DNA of 64,000 nt from Moraxella sp. Lineage in GTDB: Bacteria > Pseudomonadota > Gammaproteobacteria > Pseudomonadales > Moraxellaceae. This document shows positions 35,105-45,155 of this stretch, one piece after another (positions within the stretch are counted from its first letter, which is position 1; each line of letters begins with the position of its first letter). The notes under the pieces were generated by a model. It had not been told where the DNA came from. It saw only the letters and a list, made by a program, of their open reading frames with translations, and did not search any database. The DNA is taken from assembly GCA_030528385.1 (NCBI GenBank), contig JAUMYZ010000008.1, positions 1 to 64,000 on the forward strand, read 5' to 3'. The translations under genes and the position numbers were made by a program.

Positions 35105-36298
35105 TTATTTGCCTGTGAGTTGCCCTGCTATCCAGCGTTTGAGTGGGGGTAGGTGGTTGCTGATGCGCAGCGTCGCGTCGCGCACCAGTGTTAAGGGTTT
35201 TTTGTCGCTGGTAAAGAGCGCAACCATCGTGTTGGTGCCGTGATACAGTGGACGGGTATGCAGTTGGTGCTGGCGGTCATAAGCACGCAATAGCGCGTCT
35301 GCAGCGATGTCTTGGTTGGCATGGTGGGCTTTTAGCACCGCTTGGGCTAGGGTGGCAGCGCTCATCAGCCCCAAGTTGAAGCCGTGCGCGGTTACAGGGT
35401 GCATGCCCACTGCGCTGTCGCCAATGAGTGCTGCGCGCCTACCAACAAAGCTCTTGGCGTGCACGCCCATCAAGGGATAATGGTGTACCGTGCCTGCCAG
35501 CGTCAGTTTGCCCAGCTTGTCGTTCATCATGCGTTGGACTTCTAAGGCGAGCTCATCACCATTCATGGCAAGCAAGGTGGGCGCTTGGGTATTGTCAAGG
35601 GTGATGACGCAATTGGTTAGGTTGTCCGTCAGGGGCAGCAGCGCCAGTGTGCGACCGTACAAAAAACACTCTTGTGCGGTGGCTTCGTTGGACAAAGGGT
35701 GCGACACCCGAAACACAATCACCGTGCGCCCAAAGTCGTTCATCTGTGCCCCAATGCCCAGCTCACGACGCACAAAGGACAAGCGACTGTCTGCCCCAAC
35801 CAACAGGCGTGCCGTATAAACGTCGCCAGTGTCCAAGCGAACGCTGACTTGGTCGGCAGCTGTGTTGATGGACGTGATGGTGCTTTGGGGCAAAAGGCGC
35901 ACATTGGGCAACTCTTTGACTTCGTCATACAAGGCTTGACGAATGTTATGGTTAGAAATCAGGTTGCCCAAGCGGTCAATGGACGTCAATGCCAACAAAT
36001 CTTTGGGTACTTTAAAATGTAAGGCATAACCAAAGTCGCCGTTGTACACTTTGGCGTCTTTGAGTTTATAAACGTCTTGGTCATCAAAGCGTTGCCATGC
36101 CCCTAAATTTTGTAGGATTTCTTTGGAGCGGTGGGTCAGAGCAATCTCACGCCCATCATATTTGGGCTGAGCAATGTCATCAAGCGGGGCTTTTTCAAGG
36201 ATGGTGATGGACAAATTTGTGCCCTTAAAATGGCGCGCAAATGCCAGACCTGCAGGTCCAGCACCGACAATGATGATGTCGCTATGATGTGTGTTCAT
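35105..36298 (-). CDS. ubiM: FAD-dependent ubiquinone hydroxylase, UbiM-like
   Basis: The 397-aa flavoprotein belongs to the UbiH/Coq6 family of aromatic hydroxylases. The N-terminal dinucleotide motif reads IVGAGPAGLAFARH (about 11-24), the DG motif VGADSRLSFVRRELG, and the GD motif ALIGDSAVGMHPVTAHGFN. PKYDGREIALTHRS, with FDGREIALTH-like wording, is typical of the UbiM branch, which hydroxylates the ubiquinone ring in species lacking part of the UbiF/H/I set. AAAGGAAC precedes the ATG. The assignment to UbiM rather than another UbiH paralogue is by recognition of sequence style, not by search. Confidence 0.82.
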   Translation of the reverse strand: MNTHHSDIIIVGAGPAGLAFARHFKGTNLSITILEKAPLDDIAQPKYDGREIALTHRSKEILQNLGAWQRFDDQDVYKLKDAKVYNGDFGYALHFKVPKDLLALTSIDRLGNLISNHNIRQALYDEVKELPNVRLLPQSTITSINTAADQVSVRLDTGDVYTARLLVGADSRLSFVRRELGIGAQMNDFGRTVIVFRVSHPLSNEATAQECFLYGRTLALLPLTDNLTNCVITLDNTQAPTLLAMNGDELALEVQRMMNDKLGKLTLAGTVHHYPLMGVHAKSFVGRRAALIGDSAVGMHPVTAHGFNLGLMSAATLAQAVLKAHHANQDIAADALLRAYDRQHQLHTRPLYHGTNTMVALFTSDKKPLTLVRDATLRISNHLPPLKRWIAGQLTGK

Positions 36299-36313
36299 AA
36301 AAGTTCCTTTGGT

Positions 36314-36727
36314 TTAACGCAGTTCATCATCAATGGCGGTTTTGAGCCATGTTTTTAAATCGTCTGACAACTGACCAAGATGTTTGCTCAAGGCGTCGTC
36401 AATTTGTGCCGATAATTTGTCATAGATATGTTGCGCGATGATGTGTTTGTCATCGGGTTGGGCTGTTTGGGTGGTTGTGTATGGCGCGTCGGTTTTTGCG
36501 GTTGTGGGCATAAACTTGATTGAGTTGGTGCTGTGTTTGTTGGGAAGCAACAGCACTTCAATGGTGGCATCAAAATCAGGATAGGTAAAGCTATAAGATT
36601 TGGCACTGCTGTCGCTTTGCAGCAGACCGATGATGTCTTCAAGTTCCTGATACAGCGCTTGTTTGATGGCAGTGGGGGTGCTGTGCCAGCGTTGATAAAA
36701 GTCAGAACGGTAAGCAGATGTTGGCAT
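36314..36727 (-). CDS. Conserved-looking hypothetical protein upstream of ubiM
   Basis: The 137-aa cytoplasmic protein has AAGGA before its ATG and ends 15 bases before ubiM, so the two are probably co-transcribed. The N-terminal half includes FYQRWHSTPTAIKQALYQEL and SFTYPDFDATIEVLLLP. A polar linker with many Thr and Gln follows, then a helical C-terminus (HIIAQHIYDKLSAQIDDAL) that may form a coiled coil. I recognise no family. A role in quinone synthesis is possible only by neighbourhood. Confidence 0.7.
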   Translation of the reverse strand: MPTSAYRSDFYQRWHSTPTAIKQALYQELEDIIGLLQSDSSAKSYSFTYPDFDATIEVLLLPNKHSTNSIKFMPTTAKTDAPYTTTQTAQPDDKHIIAQHIYDKLSAQIDDALSKHLGQLSDDLKTWLKTAIDDELR

Positions 36728-36810
36728 GGTTGTCCTTATCAGTGTCGGTGGTTGTGGCCGTGTTGGTATTGTAAAGCAAATTTGGGGTCTTTAAAAGACT
36801 TGTGGGCAAT

Positions 36811-37842
36811 CTATTTGCCAAAGGCTTGGCGATAAGCGTCGGAATAGGTGATGGCAAATGGTGCACTGTCGTTGGTGATAAAAATGGCTTGGATTTGCTG
36901 GCGGTTTGCCATGCTTAGTGCTTCTTGAAAAGGCACTGCCGACAACGCCGTTGCCCAGCCGTCTGCCAAAGCCACGCTGTGGTGAATGACGCTGACCGAT
37001 GGTGCGCTGTTTTGGACAGGTTGGGCGCTGGTGGGGTTGATGGTGTGGCTGTACATATGGTCGCCATAACGCAGCATGTTACGGTAGTTGCCCGATGTGG
37101 CGATGTGCAGGGGCTGACCAGATGGCGCGCTGACGGTGGTGGCGATTTGGCGGGTGCTGACGGTGCTTCCCATGATGGGCGCGTCAATGGCGAGTGTCCA
37201 AGACTTGCCTTTGTGATTGAGACCTGATGTGGCAACTTCACCGCCGATTTCTACCATGTAGTTATTGATTTTGTAGTCATTTTTGAGCACGCCAGCAATC
37301 ACATCTACGCCATAGCCTTTGGCAATCGCCGAAAAATCCAAACCAACGCCATCAGCAGTTTTGGAAAGTTGATTGCCGTTGAGTGTGATTTTATCCAAAC
37401 CAATTTTGTCTTTGGTGGCATTGATGTTGTCATCACTGGGTGGATTTTGTAAGCGTTCAGCGCTCATTTTGCTGCCAAATCCCCAAAGCTCCACCAAAGG
37501 ATAGACGGTGGGGTCAAAAGCATGACCTGATTTGTCATAAATCGTGCGACTGTCGTCCAACACCTTGATAAAATCGCTGTCTATTTGTATCGTTTGCCCT
37601 GCTGGTAGGGTGTTAAATTTGGAGATGGTGCTGTTTTTGTCGTAGGTGGACATGCTGGCGTTGATTTGGGCTAGGCGTTTTTCAATGCTGTTTTGAACGT
37701 CGCTGACGGCAAGGTTTTTGGGCACTTCAAAGGTGATGTGATAGCTGGTTCCCATCGTTTGCCCTTCTAGTTTTTGATAGGTGGGTGTTTTGGTACAAGC
37801 ACTGATGGCAGTAATAGTAAAAATGGCAACAAAAATTCTCAT
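36811..37842 (-). CDS. apbE: FAD:protein FMN transferase ApbE
   Basis: The 343-aa lipoprotein (lipobox ISAC) acts in the periplasm and attaches FMN from FAD to threonines of NqrB and NqrC. The substrate segment QTMGTSYHITF lies near the N-terminus. The magnesium/FAD regions include FDPTVYPLVELWGFG, GVGLDFSAIAKGYGVDV, VEIGGEVATSG and HMYSHTINPTSAQPV, with a metal-binding Asp/Thr region in SVSVIHHSVALADGWATA. It is directly downstream of nqrA-F, which is the expected place for the flavinyltransferase of Na+-NQR. I chose the ATG at 37842 as the start of the lipoprotein signal; its ribosome site is weak. Confidence 0.94.
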   Translation of the reverse strand: MRIFVAIFTITAISACTKTPTYQKLEGQTMGTSYHITFEVPKNLAVSDVQNSIEKRLAQINASMSTYDKNSTISKFNTLPAGQTIQIDSDFIKVLDDSRTIYDKSGHAFDPTVYPLVELWGFGSKMSAERLQNPPSDDNINATKDKIGLDKITLNGNQLSKTADGVGLDFSAIAKGYGVDVIAGVLKNDYKINNYMVEIGGEVATSGLNHKGKSWTLAIDAPIMGSTVSTRQIATTVSAPSGQPLHIATSGNYRNMLRYGDHMYSHTINPTSAQPVQNSAPSVSVIHHSVALADGWATALSAVPFQEALSMANRQQIQAIFITNDSAPFAITYSDAYRQAFGK

Positions 37843-37952
37843 AAGTTTGTTTGATTGGCTAAAAAAGGATAAATTGACCGACGATTGGTGATGGTTATTG
37901 TAGCACCAAATTTTGTTTGGGCACAAAAATCCAAGTTGTGATTGGCAAAAAT

Positions 37953-37980
37953 AAAAACCCCTGCGGTTGCAAGGGTTTTT
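37953..37980 (-). terminator. Terminator after nqrF, before apbE
   Basis: AAAAACCCC-TGC and GCAAGGGTTTTT pair with one mismatch around a four-base loop. On the minus strand a T-rich tail follows. Some read-through to apbE is likely needed, or apbE has its own promoter. Confidence 0.65.
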
Positions 37981-37984
37981 TGGA

Positions 37985-39217
37985 CTAACCACCAAAGTCA
38001 TCAAGTAAGATGTTTTCATCTTCTACGCCGAGTGATTTAAGCATATTGATGACCGCCGCGTTCATCACTGGTGGACCACACATATAAAACTCACAGTCTT
38101 CTGGGGCGGGGTGGTCTTTTAGGTAGTTTTCATACAGAACGTTGTGGATAAAGCCTGTATAGCCTTCCCAGTTGTCTTCTGGCTGTGGGTCAGACAGAGC
38201 AACGTGCCATTCAAAGTTAGGGAACTCGGCAGCCAGCCCGTCATAGTCTTCCACATAGAACATCTCACGCTTGGAGCGTGCACCATACCAAAAGCTGATT
38301 TTACGGTCAGATTTTAGGCGTTTTAATTGGTCAAAGATGTGCGAACGCATGGGTGCCATGCCTGCACCGCCACCGATAAACACCATCTCAGCTTTGGTGT
38401 CTTTGGCAAAAAACTCACCATAAGGGCCTGACACGGTAATCTTGTCTCCTGGTTTTAGGCTAAACACATAGGACGACATCTTACCAGGGGGGATGCCTTC
38501 AGGGCCACGTGGCGGTGGGCTGGCGATACGAATGTTGAACTTAATAATGCCCTTTTCTTCGGGGTAGTTTGCCATAGAATAGGCACGAATGACAGGCTCA
38601 TCTACGGTGGACGTATAACGCCATAGGTTAAAGTTATCCCAGTCTTCGTGATATTCTTTGGCAATGTCAAAGTCCTTATAATGCACCGTATGTGGTGGGG
38701 CTTCTAGCTGTACATAGCCACCAGCACGAAACGGCACAACCTCGCCCTCGGGGATTTTTAGGGTCAGCTCCTTAATAAAGGTCGCCACGTTGTCATTGGA
38801 AATAACTTCACATTCCCACTTTTTGACATCAAAAAACTCAGGGTCAATCTCAATTTTCATGTCTTGTTTGACGGCAACTTGACATGCCAAACGCATGCCG
38901 TCGCGTATCTCGCCTTGGGTGAAATGCCCTTCTTCGGTGGGCAAAATAGAGCCACCACCGTCAAGCACCTTACAGCGACATTGACCACACGTGCCACCAC
39001 CACCACAGGCAGATGACAAAAAGATGCCTTCGGCAGCTAAGGTTTGCAAAAGTTTGCCACCTGCGGGCGTTACGACATTGTTGTCGGGGTTTTCATTGAT
39101 ATTGATGGTTACGTTGCCAGAGCTGACCAATCGTGAGCGAGCGATAAGAATAATCACCACAAGGCTCATGATGATGGCGGTAAACATGGCAACACCACCG
39201 AATGCTGTACCAAACAT
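37985..39217 (-). CDS. nqrF: Na+-translocating NADH:quinone reductase subunit F
   Basis: NqrF (410 aa) is the NADH-oxidising entry subunit. One membrane helix (about 7-27) is followed by a 2Fe-2S ferredoxin domain with cysteines in [15 protein letters not shown] and a fourth in RLACQVAV. An FNR-like domain comes next. The FAD motif is [11 protein letters not shown], and the NADH-binding part shows [17 protein letters not shown] and [11 protein letters not shown]. Length equals the Vibrio protein (about 408 aa). It is the last gene of the nqr operon, 9 bases after nqrE. Confidence 0.98.
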   Translation of the reverse strand: MFGTAFGGVAMFTAIIMSLVVIILIARSRLVSSGNVTININENPDNNVVTPAGGKLLQTLAAEGIFLSSACGGGGTCGQCRCKVLDGGGSILPTEEGHFTQGEIRDGMRLACQVAVKQDMKIEIDPEFFDVKKWECEVISNDNVATFIKELTLKIPEGEVVPFRAGGYVQLEAPPHTVHYKDFDIAKEYHEDWDNFNLWRYTSTVDEPVIRAYSMANYPEEKGIIKFNIRIASPPPRGPEGIPPGKMSSYVFSLKPGDKITVSGPYGEFFAKDTKAEMVFIGGGAGMAPMRSHIFDQLKRLKSDRKISFWYGARSKREMFYVEDYDGLAAEFPNFEWHVALSDPQPEDNWEGYTGFIHNVLYENYLKDHPAPEDCEFYMCGPPVMNAAVINMLKSLGVEDENILLDDFGG

Positions 39218-39226
39218 GGTTTCTCC

Positions 39227-39835
39227 TTATAGACTCATACCGCCAAATGACATAAAGCCAAGCGACATTAGACCAACGGTAACAAAGGTAATGCCCAGAC
39301 CACGCAGCGGTGCTGGTACGTCTGAATATTTGAGCTTTTCACGCACGCCCGCCAAAGTGGCAATCGCCAACGCCCAACCAAAGCCAGAACCCACACCATA
39401 AACAATGGATTCGCCAAAGTTATAATCACGCTCCACCATAAACAGCACGCCACCCATGATGGCACAGTTTACAGTAATCAGTGGCAAAAACACCCCCAAA
39501 GCGTTATATAGGGCAGGCACAAACTTGTCCAAAATCATCTCTAAGATTTGTACGGTGGCAGCAATTAGGGCGATGTAGCTTAGTAGCCCCAAAAAGGACA
39601 AGTCAGTATTGGGAAAGCCCGCCCACGCCAGTGCCCCATCTTTGAGCAAGAATTGATAAAGCAGGTTGTTTAGTGGCACACAGATTGCCATCACCACGAT
39701 GACCGCCACGCCCAAACCGATGGCGGTGGAGACTTTTTTGGAGACGGCGATAAACGTACACATGCCCAAGAAAAAGGCAAGTGCCATGTTTTCAATAAAT
39801 ACAGACGTGATAAATAAACTGATATAGTGTCCCAT
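39227..39835 (-). CDS. nqrE: Na+-translocating NADH:quinone reductase subunit E
   Basis: NqrE (202 aa) is a six-helix membrane subunit, related to NqrD and RnfA/RnfE. The N-terminal segment [20 protein letters not shown] is typical, including one of the cysteines proposed to hold the inter-subunit FeS cluster with NqrD. It begins [13 protein letters not shown]. Its start codon overlaps the last base of nqrD, which points to translational coupling. Confidence 0.98.
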   Translation of the reverse strand: MGHYISLFITSVFIENMALAFFLGMCTFIAVSKKVSTAIGLGVAVIVVMAICVPLNNLLYQFLLKDGALAWAGFPNTDLSFLGLLSYIALIAATVQILEMILDKFVPALYNALGVFLPLITVNCAIMGGVLFMVERDYNFGESIVYGVGSGFGWALAIATLAGVREKLKYSDVPAPLRGLGITFVTVGLMSLGFMSFGGMSL

Positions 39836-40497
39836 TAGTGTCCTCCCATGCCCTTAGATTGTGGTTTTAGGGTGTATTCGGCAGGTTCAACTTGCTCAGG
39901 CTTCCAAAGACGCACAATGGCGATAAACAAAGCAATCACAAAGAACGCCGATGGTGGCAATAGCAACAAACCGTTGGGGATATACCAACCACCATCGGTG
40001 GCTTTTTCTAGTAGCTGAATGCCAAACCAGCTGCCATTACCCAAAATCTCACGAATGCTCGCCACAAAAATCAGCACCGCCGAATAGCCCAAGCCGTTAC
40101 CAATACCGTCCAAAAAGCTAGGAATGGGTGGGTTGCTCATGGCGTAGGCTTCGGCACGCCCCATGACGATACAGTTGGTGATAATCAGCCCCACAAAGAC
40201 CGACAAGGACTTGGCGACATCATAAGCGACCGCTTTTAGGATTTGGTCAACGACAATCACCAGCGATGCAATCACCACCATCTGTACGATGATACGAATG
40301 GACGATGGGATTTTATTTCTGATAATAGAGATAAAAAAGCTAGAAAATGCCGTTACCAAAGTTAGGGCAATACACATCACCAAAGCGTTTTTGACGCTGG
40401 TGGTTACCGCCAGTGCCGAACAAATGCCTAAGATTTGTAAGGCGATGGGGTTGTTATTAAAAATCGGCGTGGTTAAAATCTTTTTGGTGTCCGCCAT
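39835..40497 (-). CDS. nqrD: Na+-translocating NADH:quinone reductase subunit D
   Basis: NqrD (220 aa) is the second RnfA/E-like six-helix membrane subunit. Seen are [20 protein letters not shown] and [17 protein letters not shown], each carrying a conserved cysteine. It sits 2 bases after nqrC and overlaps nqrE by one base. Length is typical (about 210-223 aa). Confidence 0.98.
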   Translation of the reverse strand: MADTKKILTTPIFNNNPIALQILGICSALAVTTSVKNALVMCIALTLVTAFSSFFISIIRNKIPSSIRIIVQMVVIASLVIVVDQILKAVAYDVAKSLSVFVGLIITNCIVMGRAEAYAMSNPPIPSFLDGIGNGLGYSAVLIFVASIREILGNGSWFGIQLLEKATDGGWYIPNGLLLLPPSAFFVIALFIAIVRLWKPEQVEPAEYTLKPQSKGMGGH

Positions 40498-40499
40498 GA

Positions 40500-41306
40500 T
40501 TATGCTCCTTTACCGTCCGCTGTGCCAGCTTTTAGGTTGTCCAAAAACAGCTTGTAGCCGTCTGCTCCCAACCAAAACTGCACCATGTTATTGACGCCAC
40601 GACCCGTCAAGGTAGCTCCGCTGATACCGTCCACCTGTTCAGGCTTGGCAGTACCTGCTTTGGCAACACCCATGATGACTTCACCGCTGTCGTTGTGAGA
40701 TTTTTTGCCCACCCACAAGGCACGCCAAGGCTCATCAGCAATCCGAGAACCCAAGCCGGGGGTTTCTTTGTGTTCGTAGAAATTGACGCCTTTGATGGTG
40801 TTAAAGTCTTTGTCCAGCGTCAACAGTCCATAGATTTGACCCCACAGACCCGCCCCATGAAAAGGCAGAACAATCATGTCAATTTGACCGTTGGCGTCTT
40901 TGAGCAGATAGGCTTTACTGAACTTGGGCTTGCCACCAATGCCTGCCACGTCATCACTAAGTGGCGTGCTAAGTGCGGGCGTGCGAGCGGCTTTGGCAAC
41001 GCTGTATCCGTCAATGTCGCTAATGCCCGCTTGGCTAAGCTCTGCGTCTGTGGCAAAAGTGCCAGTGTCCAAATTGACCATTTTGACTTCAAAATCGGCA
41101 AACCGCTCTGCCACCACGCTGTTGCTGTCTTTGGCGGGGTCAAATTTGCCTGTGGCAATTAAGACGTTTTTGTTAAAGTCTAGCGTGCTGTTTTCGGTTT
41201 GTTTGGGTTTTAAACCCACCGCCACCGCTGATACGGCAATGGAGCAAACCAAGCACAGTACCAGTGCAGTTACGATGGTCGTAACGTTACTATTTTTGGC
41301 TGACAT
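40500..41306 (-). CDS. nqrC: Na+-translocating NADH:quinone reductase subunit C
   Basis: NqrC (268 aa) carries a covalently bound FMN in the periplasm. A single N-terminal membrane helix (about 9-31) precedes the FMN-binding domain. The flavin-accepting threonine is in the SGATLTG motif ([16 protein letters not shown]), the site modified by ApbE. The segment [15 protein letters not shown] is also typical. Its start overlaps the nqrB 3' end by 17 bases. Confidence 0.98.
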   Translation of the reverse strand: MSAKNSNVTTIVTALVLCLVCSIAVSAVAVGLKPKQTENSTLDFNKNVLIATGKFDPAKDSNSVVAERFADFEVKMVNLDTGTFATDAELSQAGISDIDGYSVAKAARTPALSTPLSDDVAGIGGKPKFSKAYLLKDANGQIDMIVLPFHGAGLWGQIYGLLTLDKDFNTIKGVNFYEHKETPGLGSRIADEPWRALWVGKKSHNDSGEVIMGVAKAGTAKPEQVDGISGATLTGRGVNNMVQFWLGADGYKLFLDNLKAGTADGKGA

Positions 41307-42537
41307 GAGCTAATCTCCGTGCTGTTTGGCGTTTGATGTTGGCTTGTTTGACAAAATAGTCAAACAGCGGAGCAAACAAGTTGGCGAACAAGATGGCAAG
41401 CATGATGCCTTCTGGGAAAGCTGGGTTGATGACACGAATGGTAACGGTCATAAAGCCGATGAGCAAGCCATAGCACCAGCGACCGGTGTTGGTATGAGCC
41501 GCTGACACAGGGTCAGTTGCCATAAATACCGCCCCAAACATAAAGCCACCGATGACCAAATGCCAATGTGGCGCTAGGCTCATCATGGGGTTGTCGCCAC
41601 CAATCAGATTAAAGACAAAGGCAGTGAGCAAAAGCCCAATCACCGCACCGAGTATCACACGCCAGCTGGCGATTTTGGTATAAACCAGCACCGCCCCGCC
41701 AATAAGGATAGCAAGGGTAGAAACTTCGCCGATAGAGCCTTGCATATTGCCCAAAAAGGCTTGACCCCAGCTGATGGTTTGCCCATAAGCGTCCACAAAA
41801 GCACCAGCAGGTGTGCCAGCAGCGGCTTGTCCTAAGGGGGTTGCACCGCTATAACCATCTACGCTGGCAAGTCCTTTAACCGCTGTCCACACAGCGTCCC
41901 CCGACATATAGGCAGGGTAGGCAAAGTATAAGAAGGCACGACCTGCCAAGGCGGGGTTAAGAAAGTTTTTGCCTGTACCACCAAAGACTTCTTTGGCAAC
42001 CACCACACCAAAGCTAATGCCCAAAGCCACTTGCCACAGCGGAATGTCAGGCGGTAGCGATAGGGCAAATAGTACGGACGTTACAAAGAAGCCTTCATTG
42101 ACTTCGTGTCCACGCACCACCGCAAAGATGACTTCCCACAAAATACCTACGCCAAAAGTTACGGCATAAATGGGCAAAAACTGCATTGCCCCATAAACAA
42201 AGCACGCCCAAATGCTGTTAGGGTCATAATTTGTCATATCTGTGATGACGGTACGCCAACCTGTTGGGGTGATGCCAAAATGCTGTATGGCGGTCAGTGC
42301 TTGAAAGCCGACATTGTACATACCCCAAAACATCACAGGGAAGGTGCATAGCCACACCGTAATCATGATGCGTTTTAGGTCAATGCCATCGCGGACGTGG
42401 CTTGCCGAGTAGGTTTGTGATGATGGCTGACGAAAAAAGGTGTCAAACATCTCAAACACGGCGTAGTATTTTTCGTATTTGCCACCTTTGGTAAAGGACG
42501 GCTCCATACGGTCAAAGATATTGTGAATAAATTTCAT
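41290..42537 (-). CDS. nqrB: Na+-translocating NADH:quinone reductase subunit B
   Basis: NqrB (415 aa) is the main membrane subunit with about ten helices; it binds FMN covalently, riboflavin and quinone, and is proposed to pass sodium. The FMN-accepting threonine is in [12 protein letters not shown]. The N-terminal [19 protein letters not shown] and the [20 protein letters not shown] segment are typical. It lies 3 bases after nqrA. Confidence 0.98.
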   Translation of the reverse strand: MKFIHNIFDRMEPSFTKGGKYEKYYAVFEMFDTFFRQPSSQTYSASHVRDGIDLKRIMITVWLCTFPVMFWGMYNVGFQALTAIQHFGITPTGWRTVITDMTNYDPNSIWACFVYGAMQFLPIYAVTFGVGILWEVIFAVVRGHEVNEGFFVTSVLFALSLPPDIPLWQVALGISFGVVVAKEVFGGTGKNFLNPALAGRAFLYFAYPAYMSGDAVWTAVKGLASVDGYSGATPLGQAAAGTPAGAFVDAYGQTISWGQAFLGNMQGSIGEVSTLAILIGGAVLVYTKIASWRVILGAVIGLLLTAFVFNLIGGDNPMMSLAPHWHLVIGGFMFGAVFMATDPVSAAHTNTGRWCYGLLIGFMTVTIRVINPAFPEGIMLAILFANLFAPLFDYFVKQANIKRQTARRLAHVSQK

Positions 42538-42540
42538 CGT

Positions 42541-43887
42541 TTAGCCTTCCTGCTCAATACGGGTCAAGTTATCACGCAAAATATCGCCAAATTCGTATTT
42601 ACCAGGCGATACAAAGGTGCAAAGTGCCAAATCTTCTTCGTCAAGCTCCAACGCCCCAAGCTCCACCGCTTCTATGATGTCGCCAACAATCAGCGAACGC
42701 AGTAGTTGGGTGGGTAGGTAGTCTTGGGGCATGACTTTTTCAAAAGTGCCAATGGGTACCATCGCACGCGGTGAGCCGTTGGTTGATGTGGTAAAGGCAA
42801 ATTTTTTGCCTGTGAAAAACTGGGAAATATAAATCGGCAGAGCGGAAAAGCGGTTCGCCCCCAGTGTCAAAAAGTGCAGGGCGGGGCGTTCACGACCTTC
42901 GGCAAGCACCGATACTTGGTTGTGAAAGCGTCCCAAATATGCCACCGTATCACTGGCTTTACGCCCTGACAGCACCGAACCTGAGATGATGCGGCTGTCT
43001 GCGTTGTTTAACTCGCCAGCGGTCAGCTCGTTTAAATCCGCCCCGCGCGTGGTCTTAATCAGACGCGGTTTGCTAACAGTGGTGCCTGCCAGACTGATGG
43101 TGCGTTCAGTATAAATTTTGCCTGTGGTAAAGAGTTTGCCAATGGCAATCACGTCTTGATAGCCAATCGTCCACACCATCACCCCACGTGCTAAAGGGTG
43201 CAAAAAGTGAACGTGCGTACCTGCATTACCAGCGGGGTGCTTGCCTGTAAAGCCGTGGTATTCGGTTTGGTTGCCTGTGGCAAGGCTCGTTGCCTTGGTG
43301 GGGGCGACCGCTCCATGACAGACAAAGGTTTTGGGCGACAACACTGATAAAATTGCCAAGCCGTCATTAAAGGCGTCAATGTTGGCATTGATGATGTCGG
43401 CAGGGTCGGCGGCCAGTGGGTTGGTGTCGGTGGCGGTAACAAAAATGGCAGATGGCACGCTGTCAAGTTCAGGGGTGCGACTAAATGGACGGGTGCGAAA
43501 CGCCACCCATTCGCCTGCGTCATTTAACTGAGTTACCACGTCATCGCGACTTAGCTTAGTTAAGGCGTCCGATGAATGTGCTTTAAAAGTAATCTCATCA
43601 CCTGCTTGGGCGGCAATCACCAAACTTTCAAAGACACGGCGTTCGCCACGATTGATGGCAACCACTTTGCCACTGACAGGTGCGGTATATTTGACGCCCG
43701 CTCGTTTTTTGTCTTCAAACAATACCTGCCCTTTGGCAACCACGTCGCCTTCCTTGACATTCATGGTCGGACGCATACCGATATAATCATAACCGATAAG
43801 GGCGACATGAGCGGGGGCGTGCTCGCTAATCTCTTTGGCAGGTTCGCCTTCAATGGGCAAGTCCAAGCCTTTTTTGATGGTAATCAT
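42541..43887 (-). CDS. nqrA: Na+-translocating NADH:quinone reductase subunit A
   Basis: NqrA (448 aa) is the cytoplasmic subunit, implicated in quinone binding. It begins MITIKKGLDLPIEGEP and has HVALIGYDYIGMRPTMNV and VVAINRGERRVFESLVI, typical of the family. It is the first gene of nqrABCDEF, the primary sodium-pumping respiratory entry point. A promoter is predicted about 60 bases upstream. Confidence 0.98.
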   Translation of the reverse strand: MITIKKGLDLPIEGEPAKEISEHAPAHVALIGYDYIGMRPTMNVKEGDVVAKGQVLFEDKKRAGVKYTAPVSGKVVAINRGERRVFESLVIAAQAGDEITFKAHSSDALTKLSRDDVVTQLNDAGEWVAFRTRPFSRTPELDSVPSAIFVTATDTNPLAADPADIINANIDAFNDGLAILSVLSPKTFVCHGAVAPTKATSLATGNQTEYHGFTGKHPAGNAGTHVHFLHPLARGVMVWTIGYQDVIAIGKLFTTGKIYTERTISLAGTTVSKPRLIKTTRGADLNELTAGELNNADSRIISGSVLSGRKASDTVAYLGRFHNQVSVLAEGRERPALHFLTLGANRFSALPIYISQFFTGKKFAFTTSTNGSPRAMVPIGTFEKVMPQDYLPTQLLRSLIVGDIIEAVELGALELDEEDLALCTFVSPGKYEFGDILRDNLTRIEQEG

Positions 43888-43944
43888 AAGCGGATACTTA
43901 AATTAAGACCAAAATACACCAGCACAGACAAGCCCTTGGGGTAT

Positions 43945-43972
43945 GTTGTAATTTGGGTATACATCATGTCAA
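43945..43972 (-). promoter_or_regulatory. Predicted sigma-70 promoter of nqrABCDEF
   Basis: On the minus strand a perfect TTGACA (43972-43967) and TACAAC (43950-43945) are 16 bases apart, giving a leader of about 50 nt. Confidence 0.6.
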
Positions 43973-44234
43973 GTGGCTACCTAAGTGGCTGGCTACCAAG
44001 TTTTCCAAAATCAACCAACGACCATGAGCCGATTGTCAATCTTAGAAAGGCATAACAAAGCATTATCAATAACAAAAAACAAATTCCAATTTGTTTTTAT
44101 GTTACTCAAAGTTTTCTATAAGCAGTGTTATGCGTACAATAAACCTTTCCATTATACGCCAAAGCACCAAAAAATAACAGCACTTTTACAGTTGTAAGTG
44201 CCCGATGACCCACTTTAGGTGATTGGTTTTTATT

Positions 44235-44248
44235 GGGTTTTAAAACCC
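44235..44248. repeat. Perfect 14-base palindrome GGGTTTTAAAACCC
   Basis: It has no spacer, so it suits a DNA-binding dimer better than an RNA hairpin. It lies between the divergent nqr and hisA promoters and could also be chance. Confidence 0.3.
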
Positions 44249-44321
44249 CTTGTTTTATCATGGGTTATCGGTTGCGCTCACCAAGTTTGTTGCAAAAATT
44301 TTTAAAATTTTTTGGATTATC

Positions 44322-44330
44322 TGTTACAAT
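44322..44330 (+). promoter_or_regulatory. Extended -10 promoter of hisA
   Basis: TGTTACAAT is an extended -10 element about 37 bases before the hisA ATG. The -35 region is AT-rich and weak. Confidence 0.4.
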
Positions 44331-44366
44331 TTTGTTTTTGTGATTTGACCGATGATAAGGAAAACT

Positions 44367-45104
44367 ATGTCCATGTTGATTATTCCTGCCATTGATTTAA
44401 AAGATGGCAAATGTGTTCGCCTAAAACAAGGGCGTATGGAAGATGACACGGTGTTTGGTGATGACCCTGTTTTGATGGCAAGTCGGTGGGTGGCACAAGG
44501 CGCAAGACGGCTGCATTTGGTGGATTTAAATGGGGCGTTTGATGGCGTGCCTGTGCACAAAACGGTGGTGGAACAAATCGCCAAAGCTCACCCCAATTTA
44601 CCCATACAGCTGGGCGGTGGCGTGCGCAGTTTGTCCACGATTGAGCATTATTTGTCAGCAGGGCTAAGTTATATCATCATCGGCACTAAGGCGCTAGAAG
44701 AGCCAGCGTTTGTGGATGAGGCGTGCCGTGAGTTTGGCGGGCATATCATCGTGGGCATTGATGCCAAAGACGGTTTTGTGGCGACACATGGCTGGGCAAA
44801 TGTTACCGATACCCTTGCCACCGACCTTGCCAAACGTTTTGCTGATGCTGGCGTGTCGTCCATCGTTTATACCGACATTGCCAAAGATGGTATGATGGCT
44901 GGGGTGAATATTGAACAAACGGTTGCGCTTGCTTGTGCCTGCGGTTTGCCTGTCATCGCATCAGGGGGTGTTACTGACATGAGCGATATTAAAGCATTAA
45001 AACCTTATGGCAAGTATCTGCTTGGCGCGATTACAGGGCGTGCCATCTATGAAGGTACGTTAGATTTGTCAAGCGCTCAAGCGTTTTTGGACAGCACCGA
45101 ATAA
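44367..45104 (+). CDS. hisA: ProFAR isomerase HisA
   Basis: The 245-aa TIM-barrel enzyme isomerises the ProFAR intermediate of histidine synthesis. The catalytic Asp is in [18 protein letters not shown], the second acid is in [15 protein letters not shown], and the phosphate loops read LGGGVRSL and [15 protein letters not shown] lies before the ATG at 44367, so I prefer it to the ATG at 44352 in the same frame. Other his genes are not adjacent; the pathway is dispersed here, as in other Moraxellaceae. Confidence 0.96.
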   Translation: MSMLIIPAIDLKDGKCVRLKQGRMEDDTVFGDDPVLMASRWVAQGARRLHLVDLNGAFDGVPVHKTVVEQIAKAHPNLPIQLGGGVRSLSTIEHYLSAGLSYIIIGTKALEEPAFVDEACREFGGHIIVGIDAKDGFVATHGWANVTDTLATDLAKRFADAGVSSIVYTDIAKDGMMAGVNIEQTVALACACGLPVIASGGVTDMSDIKALKPYGKYLLGAITGRAIYEGTLDLSSAQAFLDSTE

Positions 45105-45107
45105 AAT

Positions 45108-45145
45108 AAAAGCACCACCTTGGTTTGTTCAAGTGTGGTGCTTTT
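45108..45145. terminator. Bidirectional terminator between hisA and the DUF2147 gene
   Basis: AAAAGCACCAC and GTGGTGCTTTT form a perfect 11-base-pair stem, extended by an inner CTTG/CAAG pairing. It lies between convergent genes. Confidence 0.85.
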
Positions 45146-45155
45146 GGCGACTAAA

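Larger units (their letters stand above)
43888..44366. other. nqr-hisA divergent regulatory region
   Basis: This region of 479 bases holds the nqr promoter on the left, a perfect palindrome (44235-44248) and the hisA promoter on the right. The open frame 43985-44197 shows no coding character. Confidence 0.6.
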
